NCBI RefSeq assembly: GCF_003399765.1 | Contig: NZ_NFZV01000005.1 | Span: 62,001-126,000, forward strand | Origin: Alkalilimnicola ehrlichii | GTDB lineage: Bacteria > Pseudomonadota > Gammaproteobacteria > Nitrococcales > AK92 | Direction of reading: 5' to 3' | DNA: 64,000 bases | Shown here: positions 1 to 9,790 of the stretch, in pieces | How the letters are laid out: each line of letters starts with the position of its first letter | How positions within the stretch are numbered: the stretch's first letter is position 1 | Program-made: the position numbers and the translations under genes | The notes under the pieces: model-generated | Databases searched by the model: none | Told to the model about the DNA's origin: nothing | What the model saw: the letters and a program-made list of their open reading frames with translations, nothing else

Positions 1-2
1 AT

Positions 3-263
3 CAGGACGCCGTTGTCGACGCCATTAACAGCCTAGGTGTGCGTTGCTTCCACGGCGGCTGCAGCGAGATTTACCGCGAGAAAGCGTTTATCGGGACTGG
101 GTACGCCCCAAGGCAGCGCTTGCCTGTGGCGCGCGAGCTCGGCGAAACCAGCCTGATGTTCCAGGTCGACCACACGCTTGTGGAAGACGATATGCATCGC
201 TTGGCCGATGCCGTTGAGAGAGTTATGTCCGAGGCCGCTGCGCTGAACGTCATGGCCGGCTAA
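3..263 (+). CDS. DegT/DnrJ/EryC1/StrS-family sugar aminotransferase, C-terminal fragment
   Basis: The frame is open from the window edge to a TAA at 261, so only the last ~86 residues are present. The stretch GGCSEIYREKAF, then RLPVAREL and GETSLMFQVDHTL near the end, is the C-terminal pattern of PLP-dependent sugar aminotransferases of the WbpE/DegT type. These enzymes aminate a keto-sugar nucleotide for O-antigen or capsule synthesis. The active-site lysine lies upstream of the window, so activity cannot be judged. A strong terminator follows, which suggests it ends the preceding polysaccharide operon. The family call is fairly sure; the exact sugar is unknown. Confidence 0.8.
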   Translation, partial: QDAVVDAINSLGVRCFHGGCSEIYREKAFIGTGYAPRQRLPVARELGETSLMFQVDHTLVEDDMHRLADAVERVMSEAAALNVMAG

Positions 264-297
264 GCCGTCGACGTCGGATAAGGTCGTCTATCCTATT

Positions 298-333
298 GGG
301 TGGCTTGAAGAATCAAGCCGCCCTTTGTTTATT
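298..333 (+). terminator. Intrinsic terminator after the aminotransferase
   Basis: The arms GGGTGGCTTG and CAAGCCGCCC form a 10-bp stem (one G-U pair in RNA) around the loop AAGAAT. The sequence TTTGTTTATT follows directly. It lies 35 bases after the aminotransferase stop and separates that gene from the ops-controlled operon downstream. Confidence 0.85.
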
Positions 334-639
334 GCCTACCCCCAGGCTTCGTTTACTTCGACAGCCCCCGCCCTCATCTCTCTATTTGCTAATTTGCTTT
401 GTTTCCAGGCATCGCGTGTAATGTCGCCCGCGAGCGCCGTTCCTGCTGTTTTGGTGCTGCAACCGATTTGTGACTAAGTCGTTTGAGGCCATGTTGGACT
501 CCGCGTAACCTTCCAGGCGGCGATTGACGCTATCGATAAGAAAGAAGAGCGCCGTCGCCTACCTGATGCATAGGCCTTCAAGGACGTTGAACTTAAGTTT
601 TAAACGGTTGCATCCGCATGCTTGGGGAGGGCGCCCTAG
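334..639. other. Intergenic stretch without a recognisable gene
   Basis: I see no convincing coding sequence here. Short open frames exist, but none resembles a protein I know. The promoter of the downstream operon should lie here, but no clear -35/-10 pair stands out; TTGACG at 524-529 has no matching -10. A 12-base palindrome CGCCCTAGGGCG (632-643) overlaps the start of the ops element. Confidence 0.4.
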
Positions 640-651
640 GGCGGTAGCGTG
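640..651 (+). promoter_or_regulatory. ops element (JUMPstart core), RfaH recruitment site
   Basis: The 12 bases GGCGGTAGCGTG match the ops core exactly. In enterobacteria, RNA polymerase pauses at this element and recruits the antiterminator RfaH to non-template DNA. It sits 46 bases before the ATG of the first gene of the polysaccharide operon, in the sense orientation, where such elements normally occur. It implies processive, RfaH-dependent transcription of the long downstream gene set. No rfaH gene lies in this window. Confidence 0.8.
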
Positions 652-697
652 CCGCACCTTCTAGTTCACGGTTTTTGAGTGGGATAACCAGCGATTT

Positions 698-2490
698 ATG
701 GGAACGTATAAGAAGGCTTTGGCCTTACTATCGCCGAAGGAACGCCGTCGAGGCGTGCTCGTCATGGTTATGGTTATCATCATGGCTGTGCTCGAAACTG
801 CTGGCATCGCCTCCGTCATGCCTTTTCTCGCTGTGCTAGGCGACCCAGCTGTTGTGGAAGAAAACCCTGTGCTGTCCGGCGCCTATGAGCGCTTAGGTTT
901 CGAGTCCGTTGATAGTTTCTTGTTTGGGCTTGGCGTCTTAGTGTTCGGCTTAGTGCTTTTTGCTGCGGCGTTTCGAATTGTCACCCAGTACGTGATGAAC
1001 CGCTTTATCGAGATGCGTCGCCACAGCATCGGCCAGCGCTTGCTAGAAACCTACCTCCGCCAGCCGTACGCTTTCTTTCTCAATCGGCATAGCGGCGATA
1101 TGGCAAAAAGTATCCTCTCGGAAGTCGACCAGCTTATTTTGAATGTTTACCGGCCCGGTATACAGGCTATCGCTAATGTTGTGGTCGCAATGGCTATCAT
1201 TGCTCTACTAGTTGTTTTTGACCCATTGCTAGCCCTGGTTGTAGGGGTTGTTGTTGGTGGCTTGTATTCCCTCATTTTTTTGCGGTGCGGGGAATCCTCG
1301 GCCGCGTTGGTCGCGACCGTGCTGCCGCCAACCGTGAACGTTTCACCGCCGCCAGCGAAGCCCTGGGCGGAATCAAAGACATCAAACTTTTGGGGCGAGA
1401 ATACGCTTACTTGTCGCGTTTCCGTCCCTCTTCGGCCCGCTTTGCCCGCCACCAAGCGACCAACCAAACATTGTCGGAAGTGCCTAAATACCTCATCGAG
1501 GCGGTAGGGGTAGGGGGCGTGCTTGCGCTCTCGCTGGTTCTATTGACGACCGGTGACGGCATTGCCGGAGTGCTTCCGGTGTTGGGTCTCTATGCCTTTG
1601 CCGGATATAAACTGCTGCCGGCTGCCCAGCGCATATACACCGGTATGGCAAAATTCCGCTTCGGTGCGTCGGCCGTCAACGACATCTACGATGATCTAGA
1701 GCAACGCACAGCCCTGGCCGAGATCAAGCGTCGCGCCCCCGCGCCCATGACGCCGACCGATGCAATCCGTCTCGAAGGCGTCACCTACACCTATCCCGGT
1801 GCGGACTCCCCGGCGTTAACGGGCATCAACCTAACTATCCCCATCGGTTCCTCAATCGGCCTTGTCGGCGGTACCGGAGCGGGCAAAACAACCCTGGTTG
1901 ATCTCATTCTTGGCTTGCTGCGGCCTAATGCCGGAACCTTAAGAGTGGATGGTGAACCGGTGACGGATGCCAACCTGGCGGCATGGCAACAAATGCTAGG
2001 CTATGTGCCTCAAGATATCTTCCTCACCGACGCCAGCGTCGCGGAGAACATCGCTCTGGGCGTGCCAAAGGAAGAAATCGACCAAGAGAAAGTTGAGCGC
2101 TGCGCCGGAATGGCTCAGGTGCACGACTTCATCACTACCCAACTACCTGCCGGCTACGACACAGCCGTTGGCGAGCGCGGCGTACGCCTCTCCGGCGGCC
2201 AACGCCAGCGCATCGGGATTGCCCGCGCCCTTTATCACGATCCGAGCATCCTGGTGTTCGATGAAGCGACGAGCGCGTTGGATACGCTCACTGAAAAGGC
2301 CGTGATGAACGCCGTCGATGCTCTTAGTAAGCAGAAAACGGTTATTCTGATCGCCCATCGTCTGAGCACGGTTGAGGGCTGCGATAAGGTGGCGTTACTC
2401 GAAAATGGCCGAGTCAGCGCTGAGGGCGCAATCGATGACTTGCAGCAACGTAGTGACGTCTTTAATAGGATGGTGCGCTCAAGTCCATGA
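698..2490 (+). CDS. ABC transporter, fused permease and ATPase (PglK/MsbA-like polysaccharide flippase), frameshifted
   Basis: An exporter half-transporter of ~597 residues, predicted to flip a lipid-linked glycan across the inner membrane. The N-terminal half is hydrophobic, with several membrane segments from residue ~20 to ~310. The ATPase half shows Walker A GGTGAGKT near residue 390, signature LSGGQRQRIGIARAL near 497, Walker B ILVFDEATSALD near 518 and an H-loop AHRLS. The reading frame breaks at a T7 run (1275-1281). Adding one T joins the two halves smoothly (YSLIF then AVRGILGRVGRD), so I treat it as one gene. It is the first gene after the ops element. The substrate is inferred from context only. 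Confidence 0.82.
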
Positions 2491-2679
2491 GGCTGTCCTT
2501 GGAGGTTCAAGCAAAAAGTTCGCTGACCAGTTTTCTAGACTAAGTGACACACAGCTGTCCCGTTGCGGACTGTGTGGCTCTGATAAGGAAAACAAAAGTC
2601 CAGAAAGTGAGGTTGAACAAACTTCACGCCGTTCTTCTTGAAAAAACATTTATTGCCAATTTTGTCCTGTAGGTCTTTT

Positions 2680-4053
2680 ATGAGTCAAATATCAGAGCGA
2701 GTGCTTCCGGGTGGCTACTGCATAGGATGTGGAGCATGTAGTTATCTAGATGACGCGGCTTATAAGCTGGATTGGACCTCTGAAGGAACTTATCAGGCCA
2801 CACTGCAAGCAGGCCAGCATAACCCATCGGAATTAGCCGATCAGGTGTGCCCGTTTACCAATAAAATAGAAAACGAAGATGAAATAGGTGAGCGCCTGTT
2901 TGGCGGCTTTGCGGAAAAAGCACGCCACGTTGGTTATTTCCGCGGGTGCTATGTAGGGCACGTGGAAGAAGAAGACCACCGTTCTCTTGGGAGCAGTGGA
3001 GGAGTTGGTAGGTGGCTGCTGGCTGAGCTCCTTAAGGTCGGAGCTGTTGACTATGTCATTCAGGTGGAGCCGCAAGACGGTAGCGATACCCTATTCTCCT
3101 ACGCCTGTTTTAATGACCCAGCTCAAGTGCGTGCGGCAGCCAAGTCAGCATATTACCCGGTTACGCTGGCGGGCGCTCTAGAGAGGATAAGATCTGTGCC
3201 AGGGCGATATGCAATAACTGCAATTCCTTGCTTCGCAAAGACATTGAGAAACTTGGCGAAGGTGGATTCGGTAATTGATGAAAGGCTATCGCTTGTCATT
3301 GGAATAATTTGCGGGCATTTAAAGACGGCGAGCTTTGCGGAAGCATTGGCTTGGCAGCTGGGTGTAGAGCCCAACCGCCTTAAGGGTATTGATTTTCGGG
3401 GAAAGATTGAGGGAAAGAAAGCGAACGACAAGGGGGTAACAGCCTCGGATGGCACTCATTTGGCAGGGCCAATCTCATCAAAGCAGCTTTTTGGCGGCAA
3501 CTGGGGATGGAACCTTTTCAAATATAAAGCTTGCGATTATTGTGACGATGTTTTGGCTGAAACTGCGGATGTCGCTATCGGCGATGCCTGGCTACCGGAG
3601 TATGTTAATGATCATCGCGGCAGTAGTGTCGTTGTGATTAGGGATCCAGGGGTACAAAGGATTGTAGAAAGAGCAAATGCTGCAGGCCGATTGGATCTAA
3701 CGGAAGTCGCCCCAGAAGTGATTGTGAAATCCCAAATGGGTGGAATTAGGCATCGGACGGAAGGGTTGGCTTTGCGCCTAAGTGATGACATTGCCGTTGG
3801 AAAATGGGTGCCGACGAAGCGTGTTGAACCTGGCGTGAATTTAACTCGCCGCAGGAAGCGAATGTACAGAGCGCGAGTCGCGTTAAGAGATGTTTCCATC
3901 AAGGCATATCAGGAAGCAAAAGAGCGTCGTGACTTTGCACACCTTGAGCGTGCCGTTCAGCCCTATATCAAGCAGCTTGACGATCGACCAGTATGGCGGG
4001 TTGTGGGAGGGGCGCTCTATCGTTACTTTCTAAAGACGGTAAAGAAAGCATGA
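2680..4053 (+). CDS. FrhB-like iron-sulfur protein (coenzyme F420 hydrogenase/dehydrogenase beta-subunit family)
   Basis: About 457 residues from an ATG at 2680; a TTG at 2638 is an alternative. CIGCGAC near residue 14 plus VCPF near 57 form a ferredoxin-like 4Fe-4S set. GSSGG near 107, IPCFAK near 182 and CDYCDDV near 285 followed by IGDAW are typical of the FrhB C-terminal domain. Members in bacterial polysaccharide loci are common but poorly understood. They are probably flavin/iron-sulfur oxidoreductases acting on a sugar intermediate rather than F420 enzymes. It overlaps the next gene by four bases (ATGA), so the two are probably translationally coupled, which suggests they work as a pair. 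Confidence 0.8.
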   Translation: MSQISERVLPGGYCIGCGACSYLDDAAYKLDWTSEGTYQATLQAGQHNPSELADQVCPFTNKIENEDEIGERLFGGFAEKARHVGYFRGCYVGHVEEEDHRSLGSSGGVGRWLLAELLKVGAVDYVIQVEPQDGSDTLFSYACFNDPAQVRAAAKSAYYPVTLAGALERIRSVPGRYAITAIPCFAKTLRNLAKVDSVIDERLSLVIGIICGHLKTASFAEALAWQLGVEPNRLKGIDFRGKIEGKKANDKGVTASDGTHLAGPISSKQLFGGNWGWNLFKYKACDYCDDVLAETADVAIGDAWLPEYVNDHRGSSVVVIRDPGVQRIVERANAAGRLDLTEVAPEVIVKSQMGGIRHRTEGLALRLSDDIAVGKWVPTKRVEPGVNLTRRRKRMYRARVALRDVSIKAYQEAKERRDFAHLERAVQPYIKQLDDRPVWRVVGGALYRYFLKTVKKA

Positions 4054-5213
4054 TAATAGAAATTCGGAAAGCGGGTTTCGTAAACAAAGGCGCAGAGTTG
4101 ATGCTCAGGGCTATTAAGGAGAAGGTTCTTCTTAAGTTTCCTGCTAGTAGAATTGTTGTAGCGCCTACTCCCAGTCATGGAACCCGCCCTTTCAATAAGA
4201 TCGCAAAGGAAGGCTTCTACCTTAAAGCCTCATTATATCGTTATGGGTTTGATTGGGGGAGGGTTGCGAGTCTTGCTCCGAGAAAACTAAGAGAAATGTA
4301 TGGAGTTGTTCTCGACAGAGAGGTGGATGTTGTTCTGGATGCTGCTGGCTTTTCGTATAGTGACCAATGGGGGATTGGTCATACCAAAGAGCTTGCTCAT
4401 GCAGTGAAAAGGTGGCGCAAACAGGGCACCACAATAATATTGATGCCGCAGGCCTTTGGCCCTTATGAGGGCACCATTCACCGAAAACTAATAGCGAAAG
4501 TTGTCAAGGATGTCGATCTCGTAATGCCTAGAGACTCAGTTTCTCTAAGAAATCTTGAAGACGTCGTCGGCTCTACGTCCAACATATGTAGGTTTCCTGA
4601 CTTTACCAACCTTCTGGTTGGCAGGAGACCTGATGATTTTGATCATTCAAAAATGCGCGTATGTATTGTTCCAAATTATCGAATGATCGATAAGTCATTA
4701 CCTGACGTATCTAATCGTTACACGTCCTTTATGGTGTGGTGCGTTGCCTATTTGGTCAGTCGTGGGGAAAAGCCTTTTATTCTTGTTCACGAAGGTGATG
4801 CCGATTACCGGTTGGCGGAAGAGATATCGTACGAGGCCGGGGGAATTCCAATTGTACGAGAAACTGATCCTCTCGCGATCAAGGGAATACTTGGAAGTAG
4901 CTACGCGACGATCGGTAGTCGTTTTCACGGATTGGTTAGTGCCTTAAGTCAAGGCGTCCCTTCGCTAGGAACCGGGTGGAGCCATAAATACCTTGAATTG
5001 TTCAAGGATTACGGGTGGTCGGACGGCTTGATTAAGGTGGGAGACGAAGACGTAAAGTCGAAGCTAGACCAACTTATTGATCCACAAAGTAACCTGCGCA
5101 TACGGAGAACGCTAGAGCACCACTCGGACCAATTAAAAGAGGCTACCGAGTTAATGTGGGAACGAGTGTTTGAAGTTATAGAGAATTCGAAGAAGAGCGA
5201 AACAGGTAGATAG
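4050..5213 (+). CDS. Polysaccharide pyruvyl transferase family protein
   Basis: About 387 residues. It begins MIIEIRKAGFVNKGAELML, the usual N-terminus of the WcaK/CsaB-type family. It also shows LMPQAFGPYEG near residue 132 and GSRFHGLVSALSQGVPS near 289, the conserved C-terminal substrate-binding block. Such enzymes add ketal pyruvate from PEP to a sugar, giving the polymer a negative charge. The ATG overlaps the stop of the FrhB-like gene, which supports coupled function. A longer start at 3993 would overlap that gene by 60 bases and is unlikely. Base composition is AT-richer than the housekeeping genes. Confidence 0.85.
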   Translation: MIIEIRKAGFVNKGAELMLRAIKEKVLLKFPASRIVVAPTPSHGTRPFNKIAKEGFYLKASLYRYGFDWGRVASLAPRKLREMYGVVLDREVDVVLDAAGFSYSDQWGIGHTKELAHAVKRWRKQGTTIILMPQAFGPYEGTIHRKLIAKVVKDVDLVMPRDSVSLRNLEDVVGSTSNICRFPDFTNLLVGRRPDDFDHSKMRVCIVPNYRMIDKSLPDVSNRYTSFMVWCVAYLVSRGEKPFILVHEGDADYRLAEEISYEAGGIPIVRETDPLAIKGILGSSYATIGSRFHGLVSALSQGVPSLGTGWSHKYLELFKDYGWSDGLIKVGDEDVKSKLDQLIDPQSNLRIRRTLEHHSDQLKEATELMWERVFEVIENSKKSETGR

Positions 5214-5299
5214 CTTGTCTTGCGCGAGCACATTTGATCGGGGTTCAGCGTGGTGAGTCAGTCGGTGTTTTCCTTGTGTTTGAAAAGAGGCTGCTATAA

Positions 5300-6365
5300 G
5301 TGAGCCTTGGCATGTTGCCTTATCTAATATTTCCCTTACTTGCGGCCGGTGCGGTCGCTCGACCGCTTTCGCGTAACGCATCATATTTTTCCATCGCTGC
5401 TGTGGTTGCGATGTACGGGGTAGTGATGGCGATAAGGCAAGATGTCGGCGTTGATTGGCAAGAGTATGTCCGTTGGTTCCAGATTATGGAACAGCACCCT
5501 TTTACCCGGGAAAATGTCGAAAGGGGCTACTTTTACCTCAATGTTTACCTTAGACGAATGGGGGGCGAGGTCAGTGCCGTGTTTTTTTGGCTGCTGCGCT
5601 TACCCTGTTTAGTTCAGCGGTCTTGAGTCGAAGTTTATCGCCCTATCCAGGATTGGCGATTTTCGTACTATTCTGCTCCGGAGTTGTGTTCTGGCAGCTG
5701 AGTGCGGTGCGGCAAGGGTTTGCTATTTCTATAACTGCGCTGGCAGTCTGTGCTTTTTGCACCGGCGCTATCTGTTTGCCGTAGCGCTCGCGGTCATTGC
5801 ACCACTTTTTCATTTTACCGCTGTCTTGTTTTGGCCTGCTTTTTTGTTTGCACGCTATATTCGGTGTGATCTTGTTCTCGCAGCAGGGGTTGTGGTTGCC
5901 TTTTTCTTGTACCTCAAGCCTTCTTACGTTGTGCAGTTGGTAGATTTGTTGTCTTTTTTAAAGGCCTATCTTCCTGGGTATGAGAGGTATTTCTCTCTGG
6001 TTCAGCGCGAGGCTGCGGGTGTAGGTGTGCGAGCGCTGTTTGAGTGTTTGATCGCTTTGGCGGGCCTCTTCCTTATCAACAGGCGCGAGGATATTGCGTT
6101 AAGTAATAAGGTAATAGTCTATCTTTTTGTGATCGGTGTTGTTCTTAGGTTTGCGCTGGTCAATTTCGCCGATGTTTCTAGGTTGGCGAATTATTTTATT
6201 GTTTTTCAGGGGGTTGTTGTGGCGCTCCTGGTTTCACGTTTGCGGACGCGTTTAGAGAGGCTGATTGCATATATTGCGGCTGTCTTCGTATATATGGCAA
6301 TGCTGATTAAAATGCTTTTAGATGATCCTTATAGTGTTGTTCCTTATTCGTTTGTGGTTTTTTGA
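5300..6365 (+). CDS. EpsG/Wzy-like polysaccharide polymerase, two frameshifts
   Basis: A hydrophobic protein of ~355 residues rebuilt from three overlapping frames. Adding one T at the T7 run 5582-5588 and one T at the T5 run 5754-5758 gives a continuous polytopic protein. EpsG-like landmarks appear in order: DVGVDWQEYV near residue 50, ERGYFYLNVYL near 75, AVRQGFAISI near 135, PLFHFTAVLFWPAF near 165 and SRLANYF near 295. Family members polymerise lipid-linked repeat units in the periplasm. The start is a GTG at 5300, with ATG 5312 as an alternative. I infer an intact gene with two base-call deletions. No other polymerase candidate is visible in the window. Confidence 0.72.
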
Positions 6366-6416
6366 AAATTATCCCTTTTTTCTAAGGCGGCGATTGGCGG
6401 GGGGAGGTTAAGGAGT

Positions 6417-7301
6417 ATGGCGAGAGTTTTTTTTAGTGTGATAATACCGACCCTCGATAATTGTGAAAGGCTCTTGAAGGTCCTTTCTGCGATCCGGCAG
6501 CAGACGCTGTCATTCGATAGGTATGAAGTAATTGTAGTCGATAATGGCTCGAAAGACGGAACTAAAGAAGCTGTGCTGGCATTCTCTTGGGTCAAGTTTT
6601 TAGAGCAGATCGATAAGCGGCGGAGCCCTTATTCTTGTCGAAATTTAGGGGCTAAGGTAGCTAAGGGCGATATTTTGGTCTTTTTGGACTCCAACTGTGT
6701 TCCGTCGCGTGAATGGCTTGAGAATGCTGATCGGTTGACTGGGCACGGTGAGCGGCTGTACGCGACAGGTGGGTACGTCGTAGAGAGAAGCAAAAGAGAT
6801 TGTATTTATCAGCTTTATGACAGTCTTTTTAATGTTGACGCTGAGCGGGCCTCTAGAAAGGGGTGGGCGCCTGGAGGGAACTTGTTTATCGATAAGGGGC
6901 TGTTCTGGGCGTCCGGTGGTTTTGGTGAGGGGGTCCGCTCTGGAGAAGACCTGAGGCTAACGAAAAAGGTGTCTGTTGAGTTCCAGCCGATCAGGTATTT
7001 CCAACGATGCATAGTTGAGTACCCAGCTAAAGGAAAAGACGCTCTCTTGCGGAAGCAGCGTCGGGTTGCTAAAGGGCAAGTAGGCATTTGGCGCCTGCAA
7101 AATCGGGTGGTTAGATCCTTAATCCGCTGCTTTTCAGCGGCTATTGTGCCAAATTTTTTTGAAGTGGCCGATGCTATTAGGAGGAGAGGAGCGCCAGGTG
7201 ATTGGCGTTTTTTCGGTAAGTTGGTTTTCTTGAGGCAACGTATTAGGTTGATGATGGTATGGGTCAATGTTGTTGAGCTTCTAAAAAGGGAGAGCAAATA
7301 A
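6417..7301 (+). CDS. Family 2 glycosyltransferase
   Basis: 294 residues with an excellent ribosome site (GGAGG and AAGGAG just upstream of the ATG). FSVIIPTLDNCERL at the start, VIVVDNGSKDGT near residue 37 and VFLDSNCVPS near 85 are the nucleotide-sugar and metal-binding elements of GT-A transferases. The usual DxD is replaced by DSN, as in several GT2 subfamilies. WAPGGNLFIDK and SGEDLRLTKK near 155-185 fit the acceptor side. It probably acts at the cytoplasmic membrane face on a lipid-linked oligosaccharide. Donor and linkage cannot be inferred. Confidence 0.85.
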   Translation: MARVFFSVIIPTLDNCERLLKVLSAIRQQTLSFDRYEVIVVDNGSKDGTKEAVLAFSWVKFLEQIDKRRSPYSCRNLGAKVAKGDILVFLDSNCVPSREWLENADRLTGHGERLYATGGYVVERSKRDCIYQLYDSLFNVDAERASRKGWAPGGNLFIDKGLFWASGGFGEGVRSGEDLRLTKKVSVEFQPIRYFQRCIVEYPAKGKDALLRKQRRVAKGQVGIWRLQNRVVRSLIRCFSAAIVPNFFEVADAIRRRGAPGDWRFFGKLVFLRQRIRLMMVWVNVVELLKRESK

Positions 7302-7369
7302 CGGTCCTTGCTTATACGCTTTTCTATATCGAACTGTACGCTTTGTATGTTGCTTCTTTTGGAGGGGGT

Positions 7370-8275
7370 GTGGATAGAAGGGTCTCGGTAATCGTCCCGA
7401 CACGTAATCGGGTGCAAGCATTGGGGCGTGCTGTGAGGTCTATTTTAGCGCAGACGCATGCTCCTTATGAGCTAATAGTGGTAAATGATGGCAACGAAAA
7501 TGCAGAGTTTTTCCAACAGATACGCCTTATTGATTTAGATTGCCAAAAGGCTGGCGTTCGATTTGTGCACGTTGGAGCGTTATCTGAGGCGCGAGGTGGA
7601 GGCCAGGCGAGGAATGCTGGGATTGAGGCTGCCCGCGGTGAGTACGTTGCGTTCCTTGATGATGATGATGCTTGGTTGCCTGAGAAATTGGAGAAGCAGC
7701 TCGATGTCGTTACAGAGGCATCCGTTTCTGGGGTTGCATGTGGGGCTTGGTTTGGGCGCTGGAGTGACGATGAGTTTTTGGTTCTAAAAAGAACAAAAAG
7801 AAAGCTGCCGAATGGTTGTCAACGTCGTGCTATATTACGTGGTAACTTTTTGGGAACTACGTCAGGTTTTCTTGTTTTAAGGCAAGCATTGCTTGATGTG
7901 GGCGGGTTTGATTTTAGATTGCCTTGTCTTCAAGATTATGACGTCTACATTCGCTTAATTCTTGGGGGGAGGCAGGTTGGTTTTATATCGGAGCCTTTGA
8001 TTCTTTATCGTGTGGGTGGCGGCGATCAGATTAGTAAGCAGTATAATAGGCATGTTGCAAGCACAAAGATGTTGATAGATAAGTACCGTGGAAGAGAATT
8101 CGGTTTGACAGGCGCGGAGCTTAATGAGCTTTCCGCAACGTTTTATAACCTCGCTGCTAAGGCGGCAAGTGGGGTTGATCGCAAGGCTGCTTTGAAGGCG
8201 GCGGCTCAGAGTGCATGTCTTCGCCCTTTGCAAGTTGAGGCTCCGGCTCGAGCTTTGTTCGCGCTTTTCAGGTGA
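7370..8275 (+). CDS. Family 2 glycosyltransferase
   Basis: About 301 residues from a GTG at 7370, chosen because GGAGGGGG lies 4-9 bases upstream. A TTG at 7343 would add nine residues. VSVIVPTRNRVQALGRAV starts a GT-A fold, VVNDGNENAEF follows, and AFLDDDDAWLPEKLEKQ carries the DxD metal motif. GTTSGFLVLRQALLDVGGFD and LQDYDVYIRL are typical acceptor-side elements. It belongs to the same run of transferases as its neighbours and is moderately AT-rich. Substrate unknown. Confidence 0.87.
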   Translation: MDRRVSVIVPTRNRVQALGRAVRSILAQTHAPYELIVVNDGNENAEFFQQIRLIDLDCQKAGVRFVHVGALSEARGGGQARNAGIEAARGEYVAFLDDDDAWLPEKLEKQLDVVTEASVSGVACGAWFGRWSDDEFLVLKRTKRKLPNGCQRRAILRGNFLGTTSGFLVLRQALLDVGGFDFRLPCLQDYDVYIRLILGGRQVGFISEPLILYRVGGGDQISKQYNRHVASTKMLIDKYRGREFGLTGAELNELSATFYNLAAKAASGVDRKAALKAAAQSACLRPLQVEAPARALFALFR

Positions 8276-8457
8276 TTAGCAGTAAGTGCTTGTCTTGTCT
8301 CTTGCTTAGAGGGCGGGCGACTTGCAAGGGAGGTTGGTGCCGTCGGATGTGGGGTAGTTAGGGCACGTATGGCGGAAAGGGCGCACTCCTCTGGCTTTCA
8401 GGGTAGGGAAATTGCGAACTTTATTAATGCGGCGGAGGCTCGGGATGTATAGAGATT

Positions 8458-9737
8458 GTGATCAGTATGAGTGGTAGTTATGGCGGCTTTGAGCGAGCCA
8501 TTGCCCGCAGCCTTGATCGGCTTCCTGGGGTTAAGCGTTCACTGAAGCGGTTGTATCAAGTCGGCAATTACTTGGTGTTTCGTGAGCGTGGTTTCTCCGC
8601 TAGTGTTCATGCCCATGCGTCCCTTGAAAGAGTCGAACCTGCCAACGGAGAGCCGAGTACCCCGACTTTTTTGGCTATTACGATAAATCTCCTTGGAGCT
8701 CAGCCCAGTCGGGTTTCTTATGCCATCAAGTCGAAGATGATGGGACGGCGGCGGTACTGGTAGTTGATGGGCCTGCGGCTGGCTTATTGGGTCGAACCGC
8801 GGCGTGGAGTTGGCAGCAAGGAGCAATGGCTCAGTGGGTCCAGCGAGGGCCGGATGTTGCGATTGCCTACAATGGCGTCGCTGATAACAAGCTGGTGTCG
8901 TATTGGTATTCTGCCGCGAGTGCGCAGAGTGAGGTGATTGACTGGCCAATACAAGCAGTTGCACCGGCTGGTGATTACTTTATCTCACTTAATTACTGCC
9001 GCTTGCAGAAGCTCCGGCCGGATTACGGCTATTCGGTTGAGGTTTCTAACTTCTCTGCGGAGATGGATGATGAGCAGGATGGCTTATGGGGTGTGGAGCG
9101 TGATAATGGGGCAGCTGAACTTCTCGTCAGCTTAGCCGAGCTGCGGGCTCTGACGCCCGATGCCGCTGGGGCCGATGAGCATAAGGTGAACCATGTGATG
9201 TTTAGCCCGTCAGGTAATAGGTTCATCTTCGTCTATCGTTGGTTCGGAAGTGAGGGAAAGAAGAGCCGACTGTTTCTTTATGAACGGGAAAGCGGTCGTG
9301 TGAAGCTGCTTCTTGACGAGGGCATGGTGTCGCATTACTGCTGGCGGACTGAAAGCGAAATCATTGCATATGCTCGCGGACCTGCGGGAGACGGCTACTA
9401 TCAGCTTAATGTGGACACCTGTGTGGTGCAGACTTTTGCTGCAGGTTTGCTGAACCAGTTCGGCGATGGGCATCCCTCCATCTCTCCCTGCGGTGACTAT
9501 TTAATCACCGACACCTATCCTGATCGTAAACGCCAACAACGGCTTTTGCTTTATTGTTTCTCTGATGGTCGAGTCGAAGAGATTGGCCGTTTCTTATTGC
9601 CCCTATGCTTTGATGGAGTGGGGCGTATCGATCTTCATCCTAGGTGGAGTCCTGATGGGCGGGCGGTTTCGGTTGACTCAGGGCATGATGGTGTTAGAGG
9701 CACATATGTCATTAATATTGAAGGCCTACTCTCGTAG
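8458..9737 (+). CDS. Beta-propeller-like protein of unknown function in the polysaccharide locus, frameshifted
   Basis: About 426 residues once one base is restored near 8733 (AAGTCGAAG becomes AAGTCGGAAG, joining ...AIKS to EDDGTAAVLVVDG). The body has repeated blade-like strings: VMFSPSGNRFIFVYRW, GDGHPSISPCGDYLITDTY and LHPRWSPDGRAVSVDSG. These resemble TolB/oligogalacturonate-lyase-type propellers. There is no signal peptide or membrane segment, so it is probably cytoplasmic. The start is uncertain (GTG 8458 or ATG 8467). I do not recognise a named family. A role in glycan modification or lysis is possible but unsupported. Confidence 0.6.
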
Positions 9738-9790
9738 GATTTGGGCCTGCCTAAGTGTAGCCATGCAGAGATAGCTGTAGGAACCATCTG

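Noticed and set aside
1285-2490. A separate ATPase gene starting at GTG 1285
   Set aside because: It lacks its own ribosome site and its N-terminus continues the permease domain of the upstream frame; one added T joins them.
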